In this document: one piece after another, positions 18,685 to 27,274 of the stretch | Numbering within the stretch: position 1 is the first letter of the stretch | Layout of the letters: each line of letters opens with the position of its first letter | Source: an uncultured Lachnospiraceae bacterium | GTDB lineage: Bacteria; Bacillota; Clostridia; Lachnospirales; Lachnospiraceae | DNA: 64,000 nucleotides | Reading direction: 5' to 3' | Assembly: GCA_934292725.1 (NCBI GenBank) | Contig: CAKQXY010000015.1 | Span: 3,409-67,408, forward strand | The notes under the pieces: model-generated | What the model was told of the DNA's origin: nothing | What the model saw: only the letters and a program-made list of their open reading frames with translations | Databases searched by the model: none | Program-made: the position numbers and the translations under genes

Positions 18685-20352
18685 TCAGCTCTTTGTTCTG
18701 TCATAACGACCCTGATAAATTTCAATAAGTTCATCCAGACCAAGACGTTTTAAATCGTCCATGTAGGAATCCCAATCATCAAGACTCTTCTGTCCAAGGA
18801 TCAGCTTAGTCAAAAGCTCCTGTGAATATGTATCCAAATCGGTAAGAATCTCGCTGGTACGCTTTGTTTCTTCCTGAGTAGCAACTGCTAACATTGTCAA
18901 TGGAGAATAATTTACTGTATTTTCCATGTTCTGAGTAAATACCCAGTCTGCAAAGTCAGCCTTTGCCTGATAGCCCTCTGGGATTCCTGCATCCTTTCCA
19001 AGCTGGATTCCTGCAACAAGCTCAGTAGACATATCCTTGTTCAAATCCATACGCGGAAGCACATTAGAACTCCACAGTGCACCATACATCAAGCTCATAA
19101 TTGAATTGTCAATGTCATCGCCAGACAGCTGCTGATAATCGCCATCTTCTGTACGTGTAAAGTTCACGCCCTCTACACCATGCTCTGTTAACTCTACATA
19201 CTCTGGTGAACACATATAGTCAAGAAGTCTTGCTACAGCTGCTGTATCTTCACACTCATTTGTTACTGCATAAATTCTGGACATCAGGTTTTCACCACTC
19301 TGCAAACGAACAAGCGGCTCAGTATCGTCAGTAGCCTTGATCACGATTGGCTCTAAGTATGGAGGCTGTGCACCTTCCTGAACCTGAATAGATGGCTCTT
19401 CCCATGTCTGTGCAGCCCAGTTTGCCTCACCAGACATCTGGTTAGCAGCAAGTCTTGTATTTGTCTGATTTGTAATATCTACCAACAAGCCTGCCTCATA
19501 CAGACTATTCATATAAGAAATATAATCCTTGATATGATCCTGATACCACGGACTTGTCAGCGTATCTGTTTTTGGATCAATAAATACCATTCCAGGTCCA
19601 AGACCAAACCACTGTGCAATATCAGTTCCAAATCCTGCAATATTCATGGTGATAACCTCATCTGCCACACCACTTCCGTTGCAGTCATTATCCTGAAATG
19701 CCTTTAAAGCTGCTGTAAACTCATCGAGTGTAGTCGGTGTCTCAAGATCGCATGCATCAAGCCAATCCTTACGGATATTGAATGCTAATGCCGCACCAGT
19801 TGTTACCTCACCTTTGTAGTTACTTGTCTGAATATCTGCAAGCCAATATACATTTCCGTCTTCCATTCCAAGACGTTCAGAAACAAACTTTCCATCTCCC
19901 TCGGTAAAGAACTCCTTTGCTGTTCCTTCCTCTGACTGATCCCAGATTTCATTGATCGGAACAAAAATTCCTCTGTCAATAAGTCTCTGCTTTGTCTTAT
20001 CATCAAGTGGTTCAATATACATGATGTCGCAGCCTAAATTTCCGCTCGCTACTGTTGTCTGACATACTGTAGTATACTGATCCTCCTCGATTAAATTAAA
20101 CTCAAGCTTGATGTTTCTCTTTGCCAGTTCCTCTGTGAAGGTATTGTAGAGCTGACTGTCTCCGCTCTCAATCCAATCCTTTAAGGAAACGGTTCCGCCA
20201 TTCACGGTAGTGACGGTATTGTTGATTCCCATAACACGAATTACAGACATTTCATCTGTATTCTCATCTGCCCATGTTGATGCTGGAATCATAGATGCGG
20301 TCATTGCTGCACACATAGCAGCTGCCATAAGTTTTTTGCTGTACTTTCTCAT
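18685..20352 (-). CDS. Extracellular sugar-binding protein (second system)
   Basis: 555-residue family 1 solute-binding protein of the LplA type. The signal peptide (basic start, hydrophobic 9-25) ends ASTWA before DENTD; there is no lipobox cysteine. Contains the DNDCNGSGVADE loop near residue 222 that resembles the calcium-site loop of this group. First gene of the SBP-LplB-YtcP set and directly downstream of an AraC regulator gene on the same strand. Ligand probably a beta-galactoside, from the lacZ context. Confidence 0.9.
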   Translation of the reverse strand: MRKYSKKLMAAAMCAAMTASMIPASTWADENTDEMSVIRVMGINNTVTTVNGGTVSLKDWIESGDSQLYNTFTEELAKRNIKLEFNLIEEDQYTTVCQTTVASGNLGCDIMYIEPLDDKTKQRLIDRGIFVPINEIWDQSEEGTAKEFFTEGDGKFVSERLGMEDGNVYWLADIQTSNYKGEVTTGAALAFNIRKDWLDACDLETPTTLDEFTAALKAFQDNDCNGSGVADEVITMNIAGFGTDIAQWFGLGPGMVFIDPKTDTLTSPWYQDHIKDYISYMNSLYEAGLLVDITNQTNTRLAANQMSGEANWAAQTWEEPSIQVQEGAQPPYLEPIVIKATDDTEPLVRLQSGENLMSRIYAVTNECEDTAAVARLLDYMCSPEYVELTEHGVEGVNFTRTEDGDYQQLSGDDIDNSIMSLMYGALWSSNVLPRMDLNKDMSTELVAGIQLGKDAGIPEGYQAKADFADWVFTQNMENTVNYSPLTMLAVATQEETKRTSEILTDLDTYSQELLTKLILGQKSLDDWDSYMDDLKRLGLDELIEIYQGRYDRTKS

Positions 20353-20489
20353 CTGTCTCCTCCTTTTGCTTTCGAAAATGATGGATTCAGTTTATCACAG
20401 TAAAGGGCGGAAGAATAGTACGAACTTCTCAAAAGATTTCACAAAATTTTCATATTTTGTCAATAGTCTGCAAAACGATATAAAAATAC

Positions 20490-21398
20490 TCAGCTAAAAA
20501 GATCCATATTTCCACGAAATTCTTTTGGTGTTAGCCAATAATATTTTCGAAATACACGATCAAAATAGCTGACACTCTCAAAACCACACTGCATAGCAAT
20601 CTCCGTAATAGACGTCTCAGAAGACTGGAGCATAGCCTTTGCAACCTCTAGTCTATACAAAATCAAGTAGTTAAATGGCGTAACATCCAGATTTTTCTTA
20701 AAACAGCGTGCTGCCTCGCTCTGGCTAATATTAGCTGCACCTGCGATATCGCCAAGTGTAATTGGTTCAGAGTAATGTCTCCTAATAAAAGCAAGCATCT
20801 GCTGCAAGCGAATCTGCGACGGGCTTCGAACCTGAGACGGATCCGTTACTGGAATTTCTTGCCGAAAATTTGCCAATTTTTCCCAGATACGACACACGGA
20901 AAAAATAATAGAAGACATTTTCTTTTCAATATTTTTCTCACAGTAACAGCGCAATTTTTCCATCTCGCTTAGTATGTCCTTCTGCCAGTCCTTTTCGCTA
21001 GTCAGACGAATGTACTGGTACTGCTCCTGATGCGCGATAGGTTTAATGCATTCCTTGTAAAAATAATTATCTGTTCCGAAAACAAACTCAGCCGGAAGCA
21101 GTATGGTTTTTATTCGTCCAACCCCGACATTTCGCAAAATACTATGGCTTTCCTTTGAGTTGATAAAGATTCCCTCATGCTCCTTAAGCAAAATTGATGA
21201 CGTATTCACACAACAGGTAATTTCACCCTTTTCCACATATAAAAATTCAACTTGAGAATGCCAATGCCATGGAAGTACCATTCTGTCTTTCCCCTCAAGA
21301 ACCCACTCACGACTATGAATCGGAAAATCTGAAATTTCATATGTAACCTGCTCCAGCATATTGCTTGCTGATTCTTTTTGCGACCATTTTCCTCCCAT
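20490..21398 (-). CDS. AraC family regulator with N-terminal cupin
   Basis: 302 residues from the ATG at 21398, chosen because GAGGGGTG precedes it; the open frame reaches 21515 without a better site. An N-terminal cupin sensor (LPWHWHSQVEFLYVEKGE near the start) should bind a sugar, and the C-terminal AraC domain (last 100 residues) ends in GFESVSYFDRVFRKYYWLTPKEFRG. Likely ligand-responsive activator of the adjacent SBP-permease-lacZ genes. Confidence 0.9.
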   Translation of the reverse strand: MGGKWSQKESASNMLEQVTYEISDFPIHSREWVLEGKDRMVLPWHWHSQVEFLYVEKGEITCCVNTSSILLKEHEGIFINSKESHSILRNVGVGRIKTILLPAEFVFGTDNYFYKECIKPIAHQEQYQYIRLTSEKDWQKDILSEMEKLRCYCEKNIEKKMSSIIFSVCRIWEKLANFRQEIPVTDPSQVRSPSQIRLQQMLAFIRRHYSEPITLGDIAGAANISQSEAARCFKKNLDVTPFNYLILYRLEVAKAMLQSSETSITEIAMQCGFESVSYFDRVFRKYYWLTPKEFRGNMDLFS

Positions 21399-21493
21399 TT
21401 TACTCACCCCTCGTTTTTTCGTCACAAATACGACCATTTTGGGGCAGTATACCACACTTAATGAGGATTTGACAAGTGGAAGTGTGCTGCAGC

Positions 21494-22534
21494 TTATAAG
21501 CTCTTTTCCATGCAAACAAAGTGCTTTTCAAACAGTTCGCACTCCCCGACTGGAACAAATCCAAGATCGCTATAGCACTTGAGCGCTGCTTTATGATTAT
21601 CACGCACAAGGATATGAACACTCTTTTTGTTCTGCTCACGAAGCACGGTAAATGCATGTTCCATCATCATTTTTGCGATGCCCTGTCCCTGCAAATCTTT
21701 TCTGACACACACGCGTGCCACCTCTGCTGACGGCTGAAAATCCTTGCTCCAACAATCAAGCTTATCCACTTCTTCGTCGTGATCAATTGAAATGGCCGCA
21801 ATGATTTCTCCTTTTTGATTTTTCATGACAAACAGGCTGTCATGTGCAATATCAAATTCAATATTTTCCATGGAAGGATAATATTCATTCCAGTCTGCTG
21901 CGCCGCCTATCATTGAGCGATACAGCTTTAGAAGTTCATCTTTGTCGGATTCTTCTGCCAGCGTAATATTTCTTCCTGCCGCGATAATCTTATCCACAGT
22001 TTCCTGACGGATACATTCGCGCAGATGTTTGATATATGGATGAAACTGCGCCTTATCAATTCCATAATTCTTTGTCAGCTCATACTCATGCGGCTCCCAG
22101 GTCTTAAGATCTGACTCGTTATGAGACAATGCACCCTCCATGTTGTCGAGTGCCTTGTAGATCTTTGCCTCTAGTGTTTTTAACTCACTCATCTCCTGAT
22201 AAAGTGTCCGCATCTTATCATTAAGTGGCTCTGGAAGTGTCGCTACCCACTGATACAGCAGATTTTCCTCTGTTTCTTCATCGGCCTCTGTCTTTTTAAA
22301 ACATGGTATATCACCTGTAAAACATTCGCCCAAATCATGAATGAGACACATCTTAATTACTTTATTAATATCCACTTCTGGAAATTCATCTTCCATCCAA
22401 TATGCCATCAGTGCCACTCTCCAGCAATGCTCTGCTACACTTTCCTTCCTGTCATCCGATGTGTAGCAATGACGCATCGTTCTTTTTAATTTCTCTACCA
22501 TATGAAGTGCTTCTATCAATTTTTCTGCTTCCAT
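21494..22534 (-). CDS. HD-domain hydrolase fused to GNAT acetyltransferase
   Basis: 346 residues from the ATG at 22534, which has GGGAG upstream; a TTG at 22582 is the only upstream alternative. Residues 1-185 are an HD phosphohydrolase of the YfbR/HDDC2 kind (His36 in SVAEHCW, His66-Asp67 in CLIHDLGE, Asp130), a group that includes 5'-deoxynucleotidases. Residues 190-346 are a GNAT domain with the acetyl-CoA loop VRKDLQGQGIA. A one-chain pairing of nucleotide hydrolase and acetyltransferase is uncommon. No operon partner: a repeat lies upstream and the AraC gene downstream. Confidence 0.85.
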   Translation of the reverse strand: MEAEKLIEALHMVEKLKRTMRHCYTSDDRKESVAEHCWRVALMAYWMEDEFPEVDINKVIKMCLIHDLGECFTGDIPCFKKTEADEETEENLLYQWVATLPEPLNDKMRTLYQEMSELKTLEAKIYKALDNMEGALSHNESDLKTWEPHEYELTKNYGIDKAQFHPYIKHLRECIRQETVDKIIAAGRNITLAEESDKDELLKLYRSMIGGAADWNEYYPSMENIEFDIAHDSLFVMKNQKGEIIAAISIDHDEEVDKLDCWSKDFQPSAEVARVCVRKDLQGQGIAKMMMEHAFTVLREQNKKSVHILVRDNHKAALKCYSDLGFVPVGECELFEKHFVCMEKSL

Positions 22535-22633
22535 ATTTTTCTGTCTCCCAGTTTTAATTTTGTCACTTCCATTATCGCTCAAAATGTAAAAAAATGGTAG
22601 AGTTTTTATTCATTTTTTTAATCGTCAGAAAAA

Positions 22634-22799
22634 GTTACTGTTCACGGGACACCCATTCACAAAACCGCACGTTCCGTGCGTCGCCGCTTCGCAGCTTTGT
22701 TTTGTTCATTAACGGGCGTCCACTTCGTCCTGCTGATCTGTCAAACTTTCATGCAAGCATGAAATTTGTCCAGATCTAGCATGACGCGTGAACTGTAAC
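22634..22799. repeat. Dispersed palindromic element, copy A (166 bp)
   Basis: Bounded by GTTACTGTTCACG and CGTGAACTGTAAC, inverted repeats matching at 12 of 13 positions. Inner hairpins such as GCACGTTCCGTGC and CATGCAAGCATG suggest a structured RNA. The rest of 22535-22930 has an isolated TTGACA (22827) with no convincing -10 and the GH43 ribosome site. Confidence 0.7.
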
Positions 22800-22930
22800 C
22801 AAAAAAACACAAAAAGAATATAAAATTTGACATCGTTTTTTGATGAGCGATGTGGTATGTTGTACAGTAAAGAAAGCTATTTTTATCTAACAAAAAGTCA
22901 GCAAAGATATCATTTTTAAGGAGGAATAAC

Positions 22931-23971
22931 ATGCGTTTTTATTGTAGTGATGACACAGTTGATCTGGAACAGTACCCGTATCATGTGAGAGATGTCCATA
23001 TCAGCGACCCATTTATTCTGGCAGATCCCAAAAGCCGCTGCTACTACACTTATGTACAGTTTGCGGATACAGAACGTTTTCCAGATGTGGAAACCGACAA
23101 AAAAAATGGTGTATTTTACGTGCTTGAAAGCAAGGATTTGATTCACTGGTCAAAGCCACAGATTTGTTTTCGTCAAAATAATTTCTGGGCAGATAAGGAT
23201 TATTGGGCACCAGAGGTTCATATCTGGAAAGGACGCTATTATCTGTTCAGCTCATTTCGTGCAGATGGACATTACCGCAAATGTCAGTGCTTAGTATCAG
23301 ATTCACCAAAAGGACCATTTGAACCTATTCGTCAAGAAGCTGTTACACCAGATGGATGGCAGAGTCTTGATGGAACATTATACGTTGACCGATCAGGCAA
23401 GCCATGGATGGTATTTTGTCATGAGTGGCTTCAGGTTGGTGATGGTCAAATTTGTGCCGTACCAATGTCTGATGATTTGGGAGAAGCAATTGGTGATCCT
23501 GTCATTTTATTTAGAGCATCTGATGGCAAATGGAATGCTAAAGGCGCAAAAGAAGGCGGCTATGTAACAGATGGACCATTTTTGCATCGCCTTCCTGGCG
23601 GAAAACTTATTATGCTTTGGTCCAGCTTTACAGAAAAGGGCGCATATGCTGTAGGCTACGCGACAAGCCGTTTTGGTGATATTATGGGGCCATGGGATCA
23701 GGAATTAGAACCACTGTATGCACTTGATGGCGGTCATGCAATGCTGTTTTATACCTTTGGCGGTCAGCTAATGATGGCATGCCACTGCCCAAATGATCAC
23801 CCAAAGAAACGTATTCTTTTATTTGAAATGGAAGAAGATGAAAATGGACTTCATGTCGTAAATGAAGTTACAGGGAACTGGTTTCATGCAGCTGGAGGCC
23901 ATGCCAAAGGCTGGGTTTATGAACAGCCATGTGTAGAGATCCCAAGCTTTGCAAAAGATCCAAGAGGATAA
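22931..23971 (+). CDS. GH43 family glycoside hydrolase
   Basis: 346-residue single-domain five-bladed propeller enzyme, no signal peptide, with AAGGAGGAATAAC before the ATG. Asp26 (ISDPF) fits the general base and Asp147 (LDGTLYVD) the pKa modulator. Where family members often have a catalytic Glu, the sequence is YVTDGPF with Asp214. Probable activity on arabinosyl, xylosyl or galactosyl linkages; the subfamily cannot be set by eye. Single-gene unit facing the GH38 gene across a shared terminator. Confidence 0.85.
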   Translation: MRFYCSDDTVDLEQYPYHVRDVHISDPFILADPKSRCYYTYVQFADTERFPDVETDKKNGVFYVLESKDLIHWSKPQICFRQNNFWADKDYWAPEVHIWKGRYYLFSSFRADGHYRKCQCLVSDSPKGPFEPIRQEAVTPDGWQSLDGTLYVDRSGKPWMVFCHEWLQVGDGQICAVPMSDDLGEAIGDPVILFRASDGKWNAKGAKEGGYVTDGPFLHRLPGGKLIMLWSSFTEKGAYAVGYATSRFGDIMGPWDQELEPLYALDGGHAMLFYTFGGQLMMACHCPNDHPKKRILLFEMEEDENGLHVVNEVTGNWFHAAGGHAKGWVYEQPCVEIPSFAKDPRG

Positions 23972-23986
23972 AACTATACGTTATTA

Positions 23987-24033
23987 AAACACCCGGAATA
24001 TATTGCTGCTATACAATATATTCCGGGTGTTTA
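23987..24033. terminator. Bidirectional terminator between convergent GH43 and GH38 genes
   Basis: Nearly 20-bp stem AAACACCCGGAATATATTG / CAATATATTCCGGGTGTTT with an eight-base loop and T-rich flanks. Confidence 0.9.
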
Positions 24034-24068
24034 TTTAGGGGTATGTCTTTTTAACTTGCAAATAACAC

Positions 24069-27000
24069 TTATAAAATATAAGCATCTTCCTCAATCGACA
24101 GACGAATCGTTTGAATCTGAAATGCACCAAACTCAAGCTCTAACATGCCGTCTTTTATTGCTATCTCCTGCTCTTTATTTTCCAGCATATCACAAAGCCA
24201 AGCCTTCTTTGCATCAACATTCAGCAAAATCTGTGCTTTTCCCGCTGCCTTTTTGGACTCATACAAACGAAGTATCAGATCACCGCTTCTGTCTAATGCC
24301 GGCTTTATTGTATCTAAGACAACTGTGCCGCTCTTTACAGAAGCCATGCTAAACGTCGGCACACATCCCGGCACCAGTCTTGGCTTTTCGTTTAACTCGT
24401 AACCCTGCTTTACTACATCACATCCGGCAAAATCACCTTCCCAAGCGGTAAACGCATATGTAAAGTGATGAACCTGATTATCTGCACGCATTTCTGGCGC
24501 TGCTGCTGCACGAAGAAGAGTTAGTTCTAATGCATTTTGATTCATGCTGATTCCATACTTGCAGTCATTTAATACGGCTGCACCGTGAGACGCATCGCAC
24601 AGCGCACTGTATCTGTGATTGCATACCTCAAAACGATCTTTTTCGTATTCTCTTGAACGATGAGTTGGGCGCATTACATAGCCAAACTGCATCTCATTGA
24701 TTCCATTTTCTGCATAAACTGCGACTGGAAATGAAGTCTTTAGCAGGCGATGAAGTTCTTTCCAGTCAATTGTTGTATCAAATTCGAGACGTCTGCTGTC
24801 CTTTGCCAGACGAATATACTGTGTATATGAAGAATTTCCAATCTTTCCTGTAACTTTAATGACTGCCTCTATTCCATCTGACACAAGCTCGGTACACACA
24901 TCAAATGCTCCTTCAAGCTCCTGCTCCCTATAATTTGAGTCAATATCCCATGCATCAAACATGCGTGGTACATCCTTATAAAAATGGAAACAATTCAAAG
25001 CATCTGCTGCAAACTCACGTCCTGATTCCTTTAGGACAAAGCTCGTCACCTCACCTTTTTTATTTATCTTGACGCGTACCTGTGAATTTTCAAGCATAAT
25101 GCCGTCCGTGATCTTTTCTGCTGACACAGCCTTTTGCTCCACATTTTTCTTCTTGTATGGAACAAGTGTAACAGCTCCGCACGGTGGGATTGTTACCCAC
25201 GCCTTAACGCCAAACGGTGTTTTCTCAACAAAAACTTCCTCTCCTTCAAATGTTTTTGCACCGTCTGCAAATGCTTCTGGAAGCTCTACCACTGTCTTTC
25301 TCTCAAAACCAAATGAATTAAAGATCGTCACATCATTTTCATTTTCTTTTGTTACAAGCTGACTCATATATATATCTGCCTGTTTATTTGCTGTCTCAAT
25401 TACACCTCCAACAGCTTTCCTTGCTTCCTCATAAACTCTTCCCATCGAGGATCCTGGAAGAATATCGTGAAACTGATTTAACAATAATTCCTTCCAGAGA
25501 GCATCGGCCTTCTCACTGTCATATACCTTTCCCTTACAAAGACCAAACGCTCCCCACATCTCCATCTCGCGAAGTGCAAACTCGGCACGTCTATTATTTT
25601 GCTTTACTTTTGCCTGAGAGGTGTAGGTTCCTCTGTGTGCATTAAAATACAGCTCACCTACATAAGTATTGACTGGTCCGCCCGCTTCGTCCATTTTTTT
25701 GAAAAAGCTCTTCGGATCAGACAGCTCAACTCTCGGTGCACCCTCAAGATTTTGTTCTCTTTTTGCATACTCAATATCGTCTCTTGTTGGACCACCGCCG
25801 CCATCACCATAACCAAACGGCAGCAAAAAGGCATCCAGATCCTGAAGCTGACTTCTGTTTTTCCACACTTCGTCAAGCTGCTTAGGATTAGTCTTATAAG
25901 TATAGCTTGTCGGAAGAAATGACACAATCCGGCTTCCGTCTATGCCTTCCCAGTTAAAATAATGATATGGGAACTGCTCACCCTCGTTATATGACCAAAA
26001 GATCTTCTGTGTTACCAGATAGTTGACCTTGCATCCCTTTAAAATCTGTGGCAAAGCCCCTGTGTAGCCAAACGTATCTGGAAGCCACAGCACTTCACTG
26101 TCTACATCAAATACGTCCTTATAATACTGCTTTCCATACAGCAGCTGGCGAATCAATGCCTCACCACTTGCCATATTTGTGTCAGGTTCCACCCACATAG
26201 CACCCTCTGCAATCCACTGTCCTTTTTTGACAGCCGCCTTGATTCGCTCAAAAAGCTCCGGATACAGTTTGCGGCACATCTCATACTCGGCTGGCTGGCT
26301 CTGAATAAATTTATATTCTGGATATTCCTCAATTAGACGAAGCTGTGCTGCAAACGTACGCGCAGTTTTACGACCTGTTTCCGCAATCGGCCAAAGCCAA
26401 GCCAGATCCAAATGAGCATTTCCCACTGCATAAAAGACTGGCATTGTCGAACCATTCTCGGCCTCTAGCACTGGCTTTAACGCTTCACGCGCTTTTTTAT
26501 AGGACTCAATTCTGGCATCCCGTTCCTGCTCAAAATCAACAATCAATGTAAACTGTTCCAATGCCTTTGCTATTTTTGCCGCTCTAAGGCTTGTCTTGTC
26601 AAGCACTTCAAGTAAACGTCCAAGTGTATCTACATCCATAAAAAGTTGGTAAGCATCTTCATTCCAAATTCCGTAAGTGCAGCGTCCTAATGTACGTCTC
26701 TTTCCCTCTTCTAATGGGTCTGTATAGGAGCCCGGAAGCACTGGACCTGTCGCACATCCTCCTGTCGGTGCCTCTGGATAATAATGACCAGCATAGACCT
26801 CCATCATTATATCAAACTGCTCGTCTCCCTTTGCACAGCGACTTAACACATTGTCTACAATATAATGATGCGGCTCATTAACCCAAGACGCACGGTATGT
26901 ACCAAAAGCCTTATCATTTACAAACAGTGTTGCCTCACCATCTGGTTTCAAATTCATCACAATACGTTTGCCATTAGCTTCCTCACTTAGCTGAATGTGT

Positions 27001-27215
27001 CCTTTCATCCAACAATATTCATATGTATTTCCCCAAGTAAAACCTGGCTTTACCGAAACAAACAGCTCTCTTTTTGCCTCACCAAGTGAGAGCTGTTCAT
27101 TTGTGCGAAATGCCTCCCATTGAATCTCACCAAGCGGCTGATAAAAATCATCTTTGAGTGTGCGCACCCAATGACCGATGCGGTCTCTCCATTCGGATTT
27201 CATCAATTTATTCAT
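24069..27215 (-). CDS. GH38 alpha-mannosidase
   Basis: 1048 residues, standard length for bacterial and lysosomal-type GH38. Zinc ligands His268 and Asp270 in NAHLDLAWLWP, nucleophile Asp380 in WLPDTFGYTG, further ligand in NQFHDILPGSS, then the mid-barrel and C-terminal beta domains. No signal peptide, so it acts on imported mannosides, for example N-glycan or yeast-mannan fragments. The start at 27215 is followed at residue 5 by a second ATG; AAAGGAAATAG precedes the first. It lies 59 bases downstream of the agarase-like gene and is probably in its operon. Confidence 0.95.
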   Translation of the reverse strand: MNKLMKSEWRDRIGHWVRTLKDDFYQPLGEIQWEAFRTNEQLSLGEAKRELFVSVKPGFTWGNTYEYCWMKGHIQLSEEANGKRIVMNLKPDGEATLFVNDKAFGTYRASWVNEPHHYIVDNVLSRCAKGDEQFDIMMEVYAGHYYPEAPTGGCATGPVLPGSYTDPLEEGKRRTLGRCTYGIWNEDAYQLFMDVDTLGRLLEVLDKTSLRAAKIAKALEQFTLIVDFEQERDARIESYKKAREALKPVLEAENGSTMPVFYAVGNAHLDLAWLWPIAETGRKTARTFAAQLRLIEEYPEYKFIQSQPAEYEMCRKLYPELFERIKAAVKKGQWIAEGAMWVEPDTNMASGEALIRQLLYGKQYYKDVFDVDSEVLWLPDTFGYTGALPQILKGCKVNYLVTQKIFWSYNEGEQFPYHYFNWEGIDGSRIVSFLPTSYTYKTNPKQLDEVWKNRSQLQDLDAFLLPFGYGDGGGGPTRDDIEYAKREQNLEGAPRVELSDPKSFFKKMDEAGGPVNTYVGELYFNAHRGTYTSQAKVKQNNRRAEFALREMEMWGAFGLCKGKVYDSEKADALWKELLLNQFHDILPGSSMGRVYEEARKAVGGVIETANKQADIYMSQLVTKENENDVTIFNSFGFERKTVVELPEAFADGAKTFEGEEVFVEKTPFGVKAWVTIPPCGAVTLVPYKKKNVEQKAVSAEKITDGIMLENSQVRVKINKKGEVTSFVLKESGREFAADALNCFHFYKDVPRMFDAWDIDSNYREQELEGAFDVCTELVSDGIEAVIKVTGKIGNSSYTQYIRLAKDSRRLEFDTTIDWKELHRLLKTSFPVAVYAENGINEMQFGYVMRPTHRSREYEKDRFEVCNHRYSALCDASHGAAVLNDCKYGISMNQNALELTLLRAAAAPEMRADNQVHHFTYAFTAWEGDFAGCDVVKQGYELNEKPRLVPGCVPTFSMASVKSGTVVLDTIKPALDRSGDLILRLYESKKAAGKAQILLNVDAKKAWLCDMLENKEQEIAIKDGMLELEFGAFQIQTIRLSIEEDAYIL

Positions 27216-27274
27216 AATACTATTTCCTTTCCATATATGCCTATCAAAAATTTAATAAAAAAACAATCGCAAAT

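Noticed and set aside
21399..21515. Longer N-terminus of the AraC regulator
   Set aside because: No ribosome site at 21515 and no family-like sequence before the ATG at 21398.
22827..22862. TTGACA as part of a GH43 promoter
   Set aside because: No acceptable -10 at 16-18 bases; kept only as a remark in the repeat entry.
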